DNA from: Zhengitettix transpicula
Taxonomy: Eukaryota > Arthropoda > Insecta > Orthoptera > Tetrigidae
Direction: 5' to 3'
DNA: 64,000 nucleotides
Assembly: GCA_037074705.1 (NCBI GenBank)
Contig: CM073594.1
Coordinates: 16,568,307 to 16,632,306, forward strand
Shown: positions 37,257 through 47,079 of the stretch, one piece after another
How positions within the stretch are numbered: position 1 is the stretch's first letter
How the letters are laid out: each line of letters begins with the position of its first letter
Position numbers and translations under genes: made by a program
Notes under the pieces: generated by a model
Database searches by the model: none
Seen by the model: the letters and a program-made list of their open reading frames with translations, nothing else
What the model was told of the DNA's origin: nothing

Positions 37257-38052
37257 TGTGGTAATTAAGAGGAAGTAATTAATTAATAAAGAAAAATTTG
37301 GACTCGAATTGTTAGCGGCATAAAAACACACAAGTCGTACACAAGGAATGTGGCAAGAATGCAATGCTTGTGGGTATTGTAGAGGTTTGTTCGCTAGACG
37401 CGCAGAGCTGAGTCTGTGGAGAGCCGAGCTCCAGTAAAGTCGTCTTGGAAATATAGCAGTGGACAGACGCAACGTATAAAGTTCCAGAAAGTGTCTGGAT
37501 GCTTGTAACACAACAGCTAAAACAGTTAGAACAGTTAACAAGATGCAGTCAGTGAAACAACTACGTAATATTCAACGCTAAATATTTAGAGTGTTGAGTC
37601 AAAATTATTATATTCTCGATTCAGGCCATTTCTTGAATTGTTGGAATCCCAGGTAACTGCATCCAGCAGTTGACAAACTTCAGAACGAGCTGATAGGATT
37701 TCTTAAACGAACAGTGAACCAACCATTGAAAAACTAAAAGTGTTGATTAGAGTCAGTGGATAACAGTGGCCTGTCTATAAAGTGCAATAAGTGTGTGTGT
37801 GTGTGTGTACGGACGAGACAATTTCCTTGAGTACCAGAGACAGTAAGGTAAAATTACACAGAATTACTATCTGTAAACTCATAAGTAAAGATATTGTCGT
37901 CAGATTTCGAATTTCGTTCCCTATTTACAGTTCATATTTTATGTTTTTGCACTGTAATCGTCTATTGATGATATTAAGTACATGATTAATAGCTGAATAA
38001 AATTCTAATTGTTTTTATTATGTATTATTATAAATGGACGCCTAATCACTAT
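37257..38052. mobile_element. Possible LTR-like segment
   Basis: It begins TGTGGTAATTAAG after a TATATA run and ends CCTAATCACTATA before another. The ends are weak inverted repeats, as in the segment at 7778-8749. A (GT)n tract lies at 37789-37808. No retroviral-type coding or primer site seen. Low certainty. Confidence 0.2.
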
Positions 38053-38551
38053 ATTATATATATATAATTATTAAAATATTGTATATATTAACGCAGCCTT
38101 CTCGTTCTAAAAATACATAAGAATTCTCATTCTTCTGAAATGATTTAAGTAGACTGGATGCCGTAAATATGTTTTTACCATTCATAATCGTAACATGGTT
38201 CTTCAAATGACGTTCCATACGATTTTATTCTCCGTCCTTATGGAAGGTGTTCATTTTGAAGAATATATCAACAGATATTTACAACGTCTAGTTTTTTCCT
38301 CACCATAGGTTGTTCTGTATATCATTTATACTATAGTAATCTGTTTTAATATATATATATATATTGGACATTCGGAACGTAATGGAGGAGGAAAAGAGAG
38401 AGAGAAACACGGTTTTTAAAACAAAACTGCAAACAGAACCCTCCCCTGCGAAACAGGGCAGCTGAAAATAAAAAGGGGGCCTGCCCCGGAATAAATATCA
38501 GAATGTATTTACACAAAATGACCAATTAAAATTTTAATTAATGTAACTTAA

Positions 38552-38830
38552 TTACAGTTTCATTTTATAACTGCAAGCGCTGAGCCGCCGCCCCAACTCG
38601 CAAACAAATTTTTCGTTGTTTAATCGCTCCGGGTCCAAAGTGCCATCCATGCTTCCACGATTACCATAAAACTGCACAGCTTGGAAAAATAGACACTCAC
38701 GAGAGGTAAATGGCTCGCATTTCGATGAATAATTGGCTGATTCGTCAAAGCGTGAAGAATATGAGATGAGGCTTAAGTGCGTGCGCTGTTTAACGTTTCT
38801 GTAATAATAACAAAACATCATTCGTGTACA
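38552..38830. promoter_or_regulatory. Candidate regulatory island
   Basis: GC-richer and single-copy. A minus frame of 89 codons (38552-38821) stays open but has no known domain, and no flanking splice sites stand out. It could be an unrecognised exon of the leftward gene; a non-coding island is more likely. Confidence 0.25.
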
Positions 38831-38875
38831 ACAGCATTAAAACGCCACCCGAAAATATTTCCTAGGGGCAGTTTT

Positions 38876-38879
38876 ATAT

Positions 38880-38935
<56 letters not shown>

Positions 38936-38946
38936 TAGATAGATAG
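38876..38946. repeat. (TA)n(GA)n(GATA)n compound microsatellite
   Basis: TA units pass into GA units and then GATA units. Confidence 0.95.
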
Positions 38947-38984
38947 TTAGATAACATCGGCATATAAAACAACCTCAAAAAGTG

Positions 38985-39512
38985 CAGTTCTAGTGATAGC
39001 CAGCGTACCACCGATCGAGTTATTAGTTAGGGAACGGCAAGAAGTACACCACGAAATAAAGGATACGAAAGCAGATTCCAAGACGGCTCGGGAGAAACTA
39101 AAGGGTCGAGGCAAGAGCGAAACTCATGGAGCGCTGGCAACGCTTGTGGGACTCGGAAGAGACAGGCAGATGGACGCACAGATTAATGTTGCAACATGGG
39201 TCAAAGGAAATCATTCTTCCTCACCCAGGTGCTAACCGGACACGGCTGTTTCAAATCATATTTATATAGATTCAAAAAGACCGAAAGACGAAAAAATGCA
39301 ATTACTGCGAGAATCCCGAAGGATGACGTGGAACATACATTATTCCACTGCGACGCATGGAGCATCAAACAACGAGACAAATTAAATTCCTATCTCAAGG
39401 AAGAAATAAGACCGGATAACCTGGGTGAGCTCCTTCTAAAATCGGAGGACTGTTGGAAGCGTATAGAGGATTACGCAAAGGAAATAATGGACGCTAAGGC
39501 AAAAACTTACGA
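38985..39512 (+). pseudogene. LINE reverse-transcriptase C-terminal fragment
   Basis: Coding relic of a non-LTR retrotransposon of the R1/Jockey/I type. The first frame (38993-39235) gives IELLVRERQEV and, near its end, VATWVKG. The next frame (from 39196) gives VLTGHGCFKSYLYRF, the usual sequence before the C-terminal zinc knuckle. A CNYC pair (about 39296-39307) is read in another frame, then VEHTLFHCDAW in the second frame, so the CX2C...HX4C knuckle is split by frameshifts. The reading continues to EIMDAKAKTYE and runs straight into an ATR element. The 5' part of the ORF, including the polymerase domain, is absent. Not functional. Confidence 0.8.
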
Positions 39513-39880
39513 GGTCTGTGACCCCGGAACATACACCTCTCAGAACAGGCCGAGGTGCCTCGGCTTGTGGGAACCTTAGTTAAAAAACGGAGAGGAAAAG
39601 GCATCCTTTTTTTAGGGTAACAGGCTACATGAGGGTGATCCACATTGGGCAACTCCCCTTTAATACCATAGGAAGGGATTTGAAAGGGGGGATGCGGAAG
39701 GGTAGAGGAAGGTAGCCAAGGGTTAACTAGGGGCCTCCGGGCTATATTTTAAGGATTCTATCCGGCATTCGCCTAAATAAATGCAGGGAAAACCCTAGAA
39801 AAACCTGCATCAGGTCCCAAAGGTAGCCGTTTCGTACTTCTCCTAAAAGGTTCGACCTGCGAGAGAATATCCCTCGCAGG
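39513..39880 (-). mobile_element. ATR retroposon, outer copy, interrupted
   Basis: On the minus strand this is the 5' part of the ATR family, from the hairpin near 39880 to GGTCACAGACC at 39513. It is split by a second ATR copy at 39607-39814. The reading frame of the LINE relic continues into it and stops after RCLGLWEP, which is the antisense of ATR. Confidence 0.65.
39607..39814 (-). mobile_element. ATR retroposon, nested 5'-truncated copy
   Basis: A-tail on the minus strand (T-run 39607-39613), 5' end at CCTGATGCAGG. It lies inside another ATR copy, which shows at least two rounds of activity. Confidence 0.7.
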
Positions 39881-39910
39881 CTTCTTCTGTCATCTTTCTT
39901 ATTATTTCAG

Positions 39911-39911
<1 letters not shown>

Positions 39912-39978
<67 letters not shown>
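39912..39978. repeat. (TA)n(GA)n microsatellite
   Basis: A TA tract followed by a GA tract, next to the ATR/LINE cluster. Confidence 0.95.
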
Positions 39979-39983
<5 letters not shown>

Positions 39984-39999
39984 GTCAATTATGATCATT

Positions 40000-41327
40000 T
40001 AAAACTTCATCTACTAGCTGGAGTATAAGAAGAAGAAGAAGAATAAAAGAGATGAGGCAATATCTTTGTGATAGTAGAGTCTCTGTGATTGGTTGTTGAG
40101 AGAAGAGATCTTTGGCCGGGGATATGAAATGGTGGACAAAGGAGAAATCAAAATTGATCAAAAAACGAGGATAAAATATAAAACAATATATATATATATA
40201 ACCAAATTGTTTAATTGGGTCTTTAAATTATTATTAGCACTTAATAAAAATAAATAGGGCCATAATTTTTGCTAATGTAGGGAAACTATTGATGACGTCA
40301 AAGAGGTTGTACATTTTGTAACGCCCCTAGCGGATAGATAAAATGCAACATAATTTATTATTTATATATTATGTAATTTATAAATGTAATGAATATCATC
40401 GGTTGTCAGTCATTACAACTAATATCAAGATATTAATAATGCCGGACAAAGAACATAATAGTAGATATTCTAAACGCAATTAATAATAATACGGTAATTA
40501 ATATTATTACATGTCCACACTGATGTGTAAAATTTATAAGATAATTGGATAATTTAAATGAGTCAGTAAAGTTGAGAATATTACACGACTTTTCGTTGTA
40601 ACTGAGAGCTTTCGTTCGTGTTGTTTGTGATCTTTTAACAACTACGTAATGTGTCACAAGTAGATATAAAGTAGCCAAATTAATAGTTGCAAACAAACAC
40701 ACAAACCGAATTACCGCTGTCAATAGGTCGCTAATTGCTGCTGTTTCCCCGCTGAATCGTATTTCCGAATAGCCATCAATTAGGTAAATTGATTAAGTAT
40801 TCTGGGAAATTAATACTATTTACAAATTTGCCAAACACGAGCGAGCGAGCCAGCGAGGGAATTTTTTGTCCCCCCCTCCTCCTCCTTGCCTTTGGGGGTG
40901 GAGACGACAATCTTGTAGTTCTGCGTGTTCTTGCAGCCAAGGGTGGGTCGGTGAGGGGGGGGGGGGCGCTGGGGGGTTAACTGTCAGACCTGCTGATTGT
41001 CAACGCCTCTCCCTCTCTCTCTCTGCTTCTCAATTAATACCAATTAGACGCCATTAATGGTGGACTGCGCTCAGGGTGATCATTAGTGCCGAGCTCCTGG
41101 CGATCATGTAGAATAAATTCTACGAAGAACCGTTACGTTTCTGAAAGTTACCTACCTGAAAAACCTTCTTTTTTCTCTACTGTGTCTAACTAAAATACAC
41201 AACAACAACAAAAATTCCAGCTTCATCTTTCACACGGCAAAATTTCGTTAAAAATCATTCAGATAATTCGATTGGTGCCAAAATAAATTATTAAATCAAT
41301 GGAGACAATTCGTCCCTCTCGTGCCAT
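40000..41327. promoter_or_regulatory. Gene-free stretch with a candidate island
   Basis: 40000-40720 is AT-rich with no gene. 40720-41110 is GC-richer, with CTCAATTAATACCAATTAG near 41029 and CGCCATTAATGG near 41050; a G run lies at 40955-40976. Possible regulatory block. Confidence 0.25.
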
Positions 41328-41470
41328 CCAGGGAAGGGCGTGGGTCAAGTACTCAATGCACGATATACCTGATGCAGGGTTATCTAGGGGGTTTTTTCTT
41401 CTTCCATGGGTCACTTTTAGGCGAATTGCCGGGTAGGATCCTTAAACTACAGCCCGGGGGACCTCTAGTA
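41328..41470 (+). mobile_element. ATR retroposon, internal fragment
   Basis: Contains GGGCGTGGGTCAAGTACTCA and GCCGGGTAGGATCCTTAAAC. Neither the 5' end nor the A-tail is present. More diverged than its neighbour. Confidence 0.65.
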
Positions 41471-41495
41471 ATAAATAAACAGTAAAACAAAAATC

Positions 41496-41728
41496 ACCCA
41501 ATGCCCGACCTACCTGATGCAGGTTTTTCTAAGGCTTCCCCTGCATTCCTTTAGGTGAATGCCGGGTAGTGTCCTTAAAAATATAGCCCGGGGGACCCTA
41601 GTTAATCCTCAACTACCTTCCCCTACCCTTCCGCATCCCCCTCGTTCAAATCCCTTCCTATGCTATTAAAGGTGAGTTGCCAACACGTGGATCACCCTCA
41701 TGTAGCCTGTTACTCTAGAAAAAAAAAT
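41496..41728 (+). mobile_element. ATR retroposon, 5'-truncated copy with A-tail
   Basis: Starts at CCCAATGCCCGACCTACC and ends GTAGCCTGTTACTCTAG followed by nine A. Confidence 0.75.
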
Positions 41729-41999
41729 CATTACGTCACTACAAACCCCCTGTAAATTAGCCATTGTCAACCGTCTAAATCACATTACGAGAAAATTAAA
41801 GAGTTCTTAATTCGTTCTTCGGGGGAAAAAAAATTAAAACGTTGGTAATTTAATTGTATTATCCAGCAAATTACGATACGTTTTTTTTTTCGTCCTTTCC
41901 TCTCACAATTCCTTCCTTGTCTCCCTTTATCGCAAGACCTATTTTTCGTAAACCGAATCACTCTTGATCGATCTACACTCGGGGAACGGATTGACGGCC

Positions 42000-42465
42000 A
42001 TACTGTATTAGATAAATAAATAGCCAAAAATAACAAACAGAAATAAGTGCCACATTAAAACAAACCACACAACGTTCCTAAAATCCTTGTTGCTTTCGTG
42101 AGGGGTTTATTCAAAACTACAGTGCAGAAACGTTCAGCACTATGTTTGTCTCTTACTTGGCCACTTCTTTATGTAATTAATATACTTTTAACAGAGTAGT
42201 ATTATTACTATTGTATAGTTCTTTTTGTGTGTGTGTGTTTGTGTGTGTTCCCGAATTATGAGTATTTTTATGTTAACTTCTAAGTATGGATAATAAAGAC
42301 AGCCAGATACAGACAAAAAAAAAAGGTAATATAAATACCACACAACGTTTCTGAGCCTTTGTGTGTTGTCAATAACAAAAATTTAGGATAATAATAATAA
42401 AGATAGCCAAATACAGACAAAATAAGTGATAATATAAATACCACACTAATATCCATCATTTACAG
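42000..42465 (+). mobile_element. Three Penelope-like left-end fragments
   Basis: Fragments at 42000-42110, 42288-42360 and 42400-42458 each carry the left-arm sequence (CACACAACGTT or AATATAAATACCACAC) in the same orientation. The third leads directly into the GIY-YIG relic. Confidence 0.6.
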
Positions 42466-42469
42466 ATCC

Positions 42470-42800
42470 ACTAATACTCTTGATTAAAATCCTCAAGGAA
42501 CCACTTGACACCCCCTACAGTGTTTCCAAAAACAATCTCTTGCTTTAATCGTAATTCCTGCTACATGGGGCGAACAAAACGGTTCCCTTAATACACTTTA
42601 TCAAGGAACACAAGTGAAACTTCCCAACGATAAACGTTTCATCAATTCTAAACATACATTTGGTTGGCAAAAATGCTAAGATTATAGACACTGACACCAG
42701 GTACAATTCCAGAGATGCTTCACATTAAATCAAACATCACATCTGTTAATGTACAAACAGACACTAAGAAGCTCTACAATTGCTATGATCCTTTATTATT
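42470..42800 (+). pseudogene. Penelope-like GIY-YIG endonuclease C-terminal relic
   Basis: Across frame changes, translation of the plus strand gives TISCFNRNSCYMGRTKRF (about 42525-42582), then KHTFGWQK (about 42648-42674), then EMLHIKSN and VNVQTDTKKLY (about 42713-42780). Cys-X2-Cys-type spacing before a CYxGxTKR segment and the MLHIK...TDT ending match the C-terminal GIY-YIG endonuclease of Penelope-like retroelements, which nicks target DNA for insertion. The region between the TKR and FGW motifs is shortened, stops are present and the reverse transcriptase is missing, so it is dead. Confidence 0.7.
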
Positions 42801-43070
42801 AAGCTAAACCTTCAGTTCCCCCCCCCCCAAATTGTCGTTGCTCCCTTATTGTTATGCAACCCCTTCGGCTCTCTCCCATTGTCGTTGCTTTTTCGTCGCT
42901 TTTGAGTGTTTGTCAACTTGACAAGTGCAGTTGTGTCACTCTAGGCTCTTCTTAGCACCTGAAGAAAGGGAGCAAGGATCTCAGAAACGTTGTTGTGTGG
43001 TATTTATGTTACCCTTTTTTTTCTGTCTGTATTTGGCTGTCTTTCTTTATTCATTATTTTCAATCATTTT
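42800..43070 (+). mobile_element. Penelope-like right-end terminal repeat
   Basis: It follows the GIY-YIG relic and carries the family middle (TTATGCAACCCCTTCGGCTC), the core GCAGTTGTGTCACTCTAGGC and the right arm (CAGAAACGTTGTTGTGTGG). It ends near CATTATTTTCAATC. This copy ties the fold-back family to Penelope-like elements. Confidence 0.7.
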
Positions 43071-43399
43071 AACTTCTTATTGTTTTCAATTTTATCGTCC
43101 AATAATTGTAATTGCACGTAATGACGTATACTTTTTCGTCACACGAGGACTCGTGGAATGAATCAAATCAACGTAATGCTTTGATCGTACCCCGGTTTCC
43201 TTGAGCTGGATGACCTTGACTCCGATTTACCAGTCTCATATGTGGTTATGAGGGGGGAGACTTTTTCTCCGTCCGCGACTACTGATATCCAAGTTTTGTA
43301 TAAAATTCGATTTATAGGTCCACCAGGTGGAATGTGAGAGTGAACCGCAGATTCAAGACACTCAGAAAGGTCCATGATAGAATGATGTGAAGCGACCAG

Positions 43400-43900
43400 T
43401 CATGCATCGCCTTCTGGTATGAATATTATGAGCTGCGAACCCAGAGACCCGAATTTTTTTTCCCCCACGCGCGCATGTGCGTGCTCGCCCCCACCCAGTT
43501 GGAGGATTCCTGAGCGAGCCAGATCTCAGTTTAACGAGATGTTTCCTCCTGAAGCTGGCCGCTCAGGGTAATTGTGTTAAAGCTCCTCTGGGACGCTTTT
43601 GGGGAAACCCTCGCTCTTGAAACAAAATTACGCGAGGAAGGCTGACGGAAACCTTAATTGAAATATTAAACACATGCGAGGCCGGTCTTTCCAGCGGTTA
43701 CCTAGGCACTTCCGCCCCCGAGAAGGCGTCGCCAGGTCCACTTATTCAATTACTCCTCCTGCCTGTTCTTGTGGTTCCATTCACTGAACACGCCTTTCAC
43801 TCTTTACAAGCTCGTTTAATCACCTTACACGTGCAGGCTCCTCGTCAATAACTGCTATTCTCCAAACACCCCACCAAAACATTTTACCTACTTACTCTAT
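43400..43900. promoter_or_regulatory. Candidate regulatory island
   Basis: GC-richer and single-copy, with CAGGGTAATTGTGTTAAAGC and AACCTTAATTGAAATATT near 43564-43670 and TTATTCAATTACTCC near 43742. No coding frame. Confidence 0.3.
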
Positions 43901-44335
43901 CTCTGGTTTTAATACACGTCATTGTGACTCGATGTTGACGGACCAGTTGGCGTCTCAACTCAGAGAATACTCGTCACAACGTTACGGTACAGATATTCTA
44001 CTCCTCATCAAACCAATGGTCTCGACTACATCAGAATATTGTAGATTTTCAGGCACGGGACAGACATCAGAGAACATCGGTCACATTTATTCCTATTAAA
44101 TTCTCTGAACAAGTGCAAACACTTAAAAACAACTGTTGGTCCCATTTTGATTTTTTGTACTTTTAACTGTTTGTCGATCGCACGCCAACAAATCGCTGTT
44201 TACTGTTCACGTTCTGACTATCTGTATTAATACACCTTGGATGCTGTGCTCTCTGCCAATCATCGGGAACTTGCAACGGGGAAAAAAAATGGAGACTTCT
44301 ACCACAAAATCATCAGCCTCTGATTGCAGACTGAT

Positions 44336-44435
44336 AAATTTTAATTTCTTCCGCACTCAGCAATGTCTCGTGGCTGACTGCTAAATTATAATTTCTTCCG
44401 TACTCAGCAATGTCTCGTGGCTGACTGCCCACTCC
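44336..44435. repeat. Tandem duplication of about 53 bp
   Basis: ATTTCTTCCG.ACTCAGCAAT followed by GTCTCGTGGCTGACTGC occurs twice in a row. The block ends upstream of a sequence closing with CATTACA before a TATATA run, as at 8749. Confidence 0.8.
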
Positions 44436-44574
44436 ACCAACTTACGCGCGCTAAGTCCAAACAATACCTTGCCTGTTCAGTTTTCTAGACCATTATTGTA
44501 TTGCTGTGTGTTCGCCGGTAACAATTCAATTCAATAGTTTATAATTATTAATTATTAATTGCCCTTTTGTCATT

Positions 44575-44577
<3 letters not shown>

Positions 44578-44607
<30 letters not shown>
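44578..44607. repeat. (TA)n microsatellite
   Basis: About 14 TA units. Confidence 0.95.
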
Positions 44608-44609
<2 letters not shown>

Positions 44610-45072
44610 GTTTGAAACTTCTTGACAATGGTGAGATAACATTGTTATTGAGATTATTCGAGTGTCTCGGAGTACAAAAAGTGAGAAAGAAAGAAAAGGA
44701 AATGAATGAAAAGGCAAGAAAAGAAGAAAAACAGAAAGAGGCAGGTCAAACATGTTGATGGAAAGATCGCGTCTAGGAGATCAGAAAAAAAAATGTAGAG
44801 ATATACTGCAAGCGAAGAAAACAAAGGAAATGAGAAAAACAAGTTGGGCTAAAGAGATGACGTGAAAAATCGTCAGGAAATTTAGAGAAAGACGTAGAAA
44901 CTCCAATGTTACCAACGGTCGTCATCTTCTAGACGATCTTTGTCGTTATCTCTCAGTGAACTGCCTCTTTCTTTGTTTTTCTTGGCTTTTCCTCCCTTTT
45001 ATTATTTATTTTTTTCTCTCTCTCACTTTTTCTACTCCAAGACAACGGAATACCCGAATAATCTCAGTAACG
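44608..45072. repeat. Fold-back element, copy 1
   Basis: The left arm (about 44625-44690; GAGATTATTCGAGTGTCT) and right arm (about 45010-45070; CCAAGACAACGGAATACC) are inverted, imperfect copies. The middle is A/G-rich. The family recurs at 54.2 and 54.9-55.2 kb. Confidence 0.6.
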
Positions 45073-45122
45073 ACTAGTGCAGTTGTGTCACTCCAGGCTC
45101 TTCTTGGCACCTGAAGAAAGGA
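45068..45122 (+). mobile_element. Penelope-like core fragment
   Basis: GTGCAGTTGTGTCACTCCAG followed by CTTCTTGGCACCTGAAGAAA, adjoining the fold-back. Confidence 0.6.
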
Positions 45123-45293
45123 AACTTTGTGATTTGATCCCTGTTATTCATCACTAATTCTATTTATTATTCTGAAACGATGGATCAGGAGGTGGGGGGG
45201 GGAAAGAAAACTGGAATAAAACACCTATGGACTTTTACAACTGCCAAAGTTATTATACTTAAAAGAAAATTTCCCCTCGCGTCAGTTTCAGAA

Positions 45294-45895
45294 TCTATAT
45301 AATAAAAAAGAATGTATATTTGTATGTATGTATGTAAGTATGTATTTACGTTAATTTCTATACAAATTTAAAAGCGTGGATAGATTGCAACAAAAATTGG
45401 TACACAAATTTTTCAAAACACGAGAAACGGTACTGTGAGGGTGAGAAACGCCTAGCATACATGTGGAAAGAATTATAATTAAAAACCGTGATCATTAAAT
45501 ATTAAATTACTGCGCGCCAAGAGACAATGACGTCACGCGAGAGAAGGACGTTACTACGCAACGAACAAAGGAAATATCTCCTTTATTAGGAATGAAATAA
45601 AGGAGAAATATTTTTTTTAATAAAAAGCATAATTTTATACATCAATACTCCATCGAATGATAATAAAGAAGAATACGAATTACTTTACCATCCTTGCGCA
45701 AAATGTAAGTTAATTTTCGCGCTGTATTAGTTGTGAGTCTAGCTAACAATTTCATCAATGTAATATTTCGTAATGTATGAAGACTGAGTGACGATTATAT
45801 CCTGAAATACTCAAGGAATATATTTAAGTATTCAATTAAATACTTTTTCGAGTTTATATAAATAAATACACGAGCAACGCCGGGCACCCAGCTAG
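45294..45895 (+). mobile_element. Helitron-like element, diverged copy
   Basis: It starts A|TCTATATAATAAAAAAGAAT and ends GCCGGGCACCCAGCTAG|T, the same terminal pattern as the copies at 10.1 and 13.3 kb, but with a different interior (602 bp). Shared ends with different interiors are usual among non-autonomous Helitrons. Confidence 0.5.
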
Positions 45896-47079
45896 TTTAA
45901 AATAACATCATCGTGAAAAAAATATGTTATTCTCTGCGGAAAAAGTTAGTCGTTAATAAACTCTGTACCTTCCACGCAGTAAAACAAATTATTAACAACT
46001 GATATTTCATTACTGAATTGCCAACCGTGCAAAACCTAAAACAAATATTACTAAAAGTTAATTAATAATTTCCTAAATACAACACACAAATGAAAGCGAA
46101 ACGTTTCTCTCTCTCTCTCTCTCTCTGTCTGCCTGTGTGTGTGTGTGTGTGTGTGTGTCATTTAGTCGCTGTATAAATATGTAAAATATTTTATTCTTCA
46201 GAAAATAATCATATATCATCGAGTATTTGCTCTCAAAAACGCGGCATCACTGAAAATACTCACTTAATTACTTTATGAAACAGATCTCCCTCTTCCTTGG
46301 GGGTGGGGTTTTTTTTTTCTGTGATTCGTTTTGCGAAAACGCGCACATTCGCCGTAATCGAATCACTGAATTGAAACGTAACAAGCAAAACAGTTTCACA
46401 GACTGTTAATTTTTTTTTTCCTTTTTTTTTTAAAAAAAACCGTAAAATCGGAAACATTTCCCCCTGTCTCCCTCCCTCCCTTCCTCGTCCCTTTTCGACT
46501 CACTTATCCCATTCCCGGAGCAGACCTTCCAAGTTATAATACTCACAATTGAAATAAAATTACTTAGCAGCGTTCCGTAATTCATTTCTGTCTCTCTCTC
46601 GCTCTCTTTAAGCGCGTTGTTCGGATCGAAAGCCATTTTCCGCGTTAATGTTATGTAATCACGATATCCGAATAATGTGATTCTGTTCTCATCAAATGAG
46701 AGAATCTTTTCTTCGTACTAAGACTATTTGTAAATGTAATGCGACAGATTAATTGTCAATTTTTTTTCGGGGGGGAGGGGGGAGGGAACAGGGGGGGGAT
46801 TATTAGCTCGTCACAGTTGCGATAATTGTCATCAAAAAGGGGACGAAGGAACACCCTGAAGGAAGCAAAGGTCTATTATCGCAGATATTGTGCAGAAAAT
46901 TGGGTTATATATTGAAATTGAGTTAAAAAAGGGTAACTTGAAACTTCTCAATTGCTTCGGAAGATCTATTAATTTTCTCTACAGCGAAAGCAATTGTATA
47001 AATACTGAATAATATACTTAGTTGCGTTAGAATACAAATCCAATATATATAGCCGTTAAAACGCAAATGATGTTTTTAC
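45896..47079. other. Gene-free stretch with microsatellites
   Basis: (TC)n followed by (TG)n at 46109-46160, poly-T tracts around 46411-46440 and G runs near 46768-46798. No gene. Confidence 0.35.
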
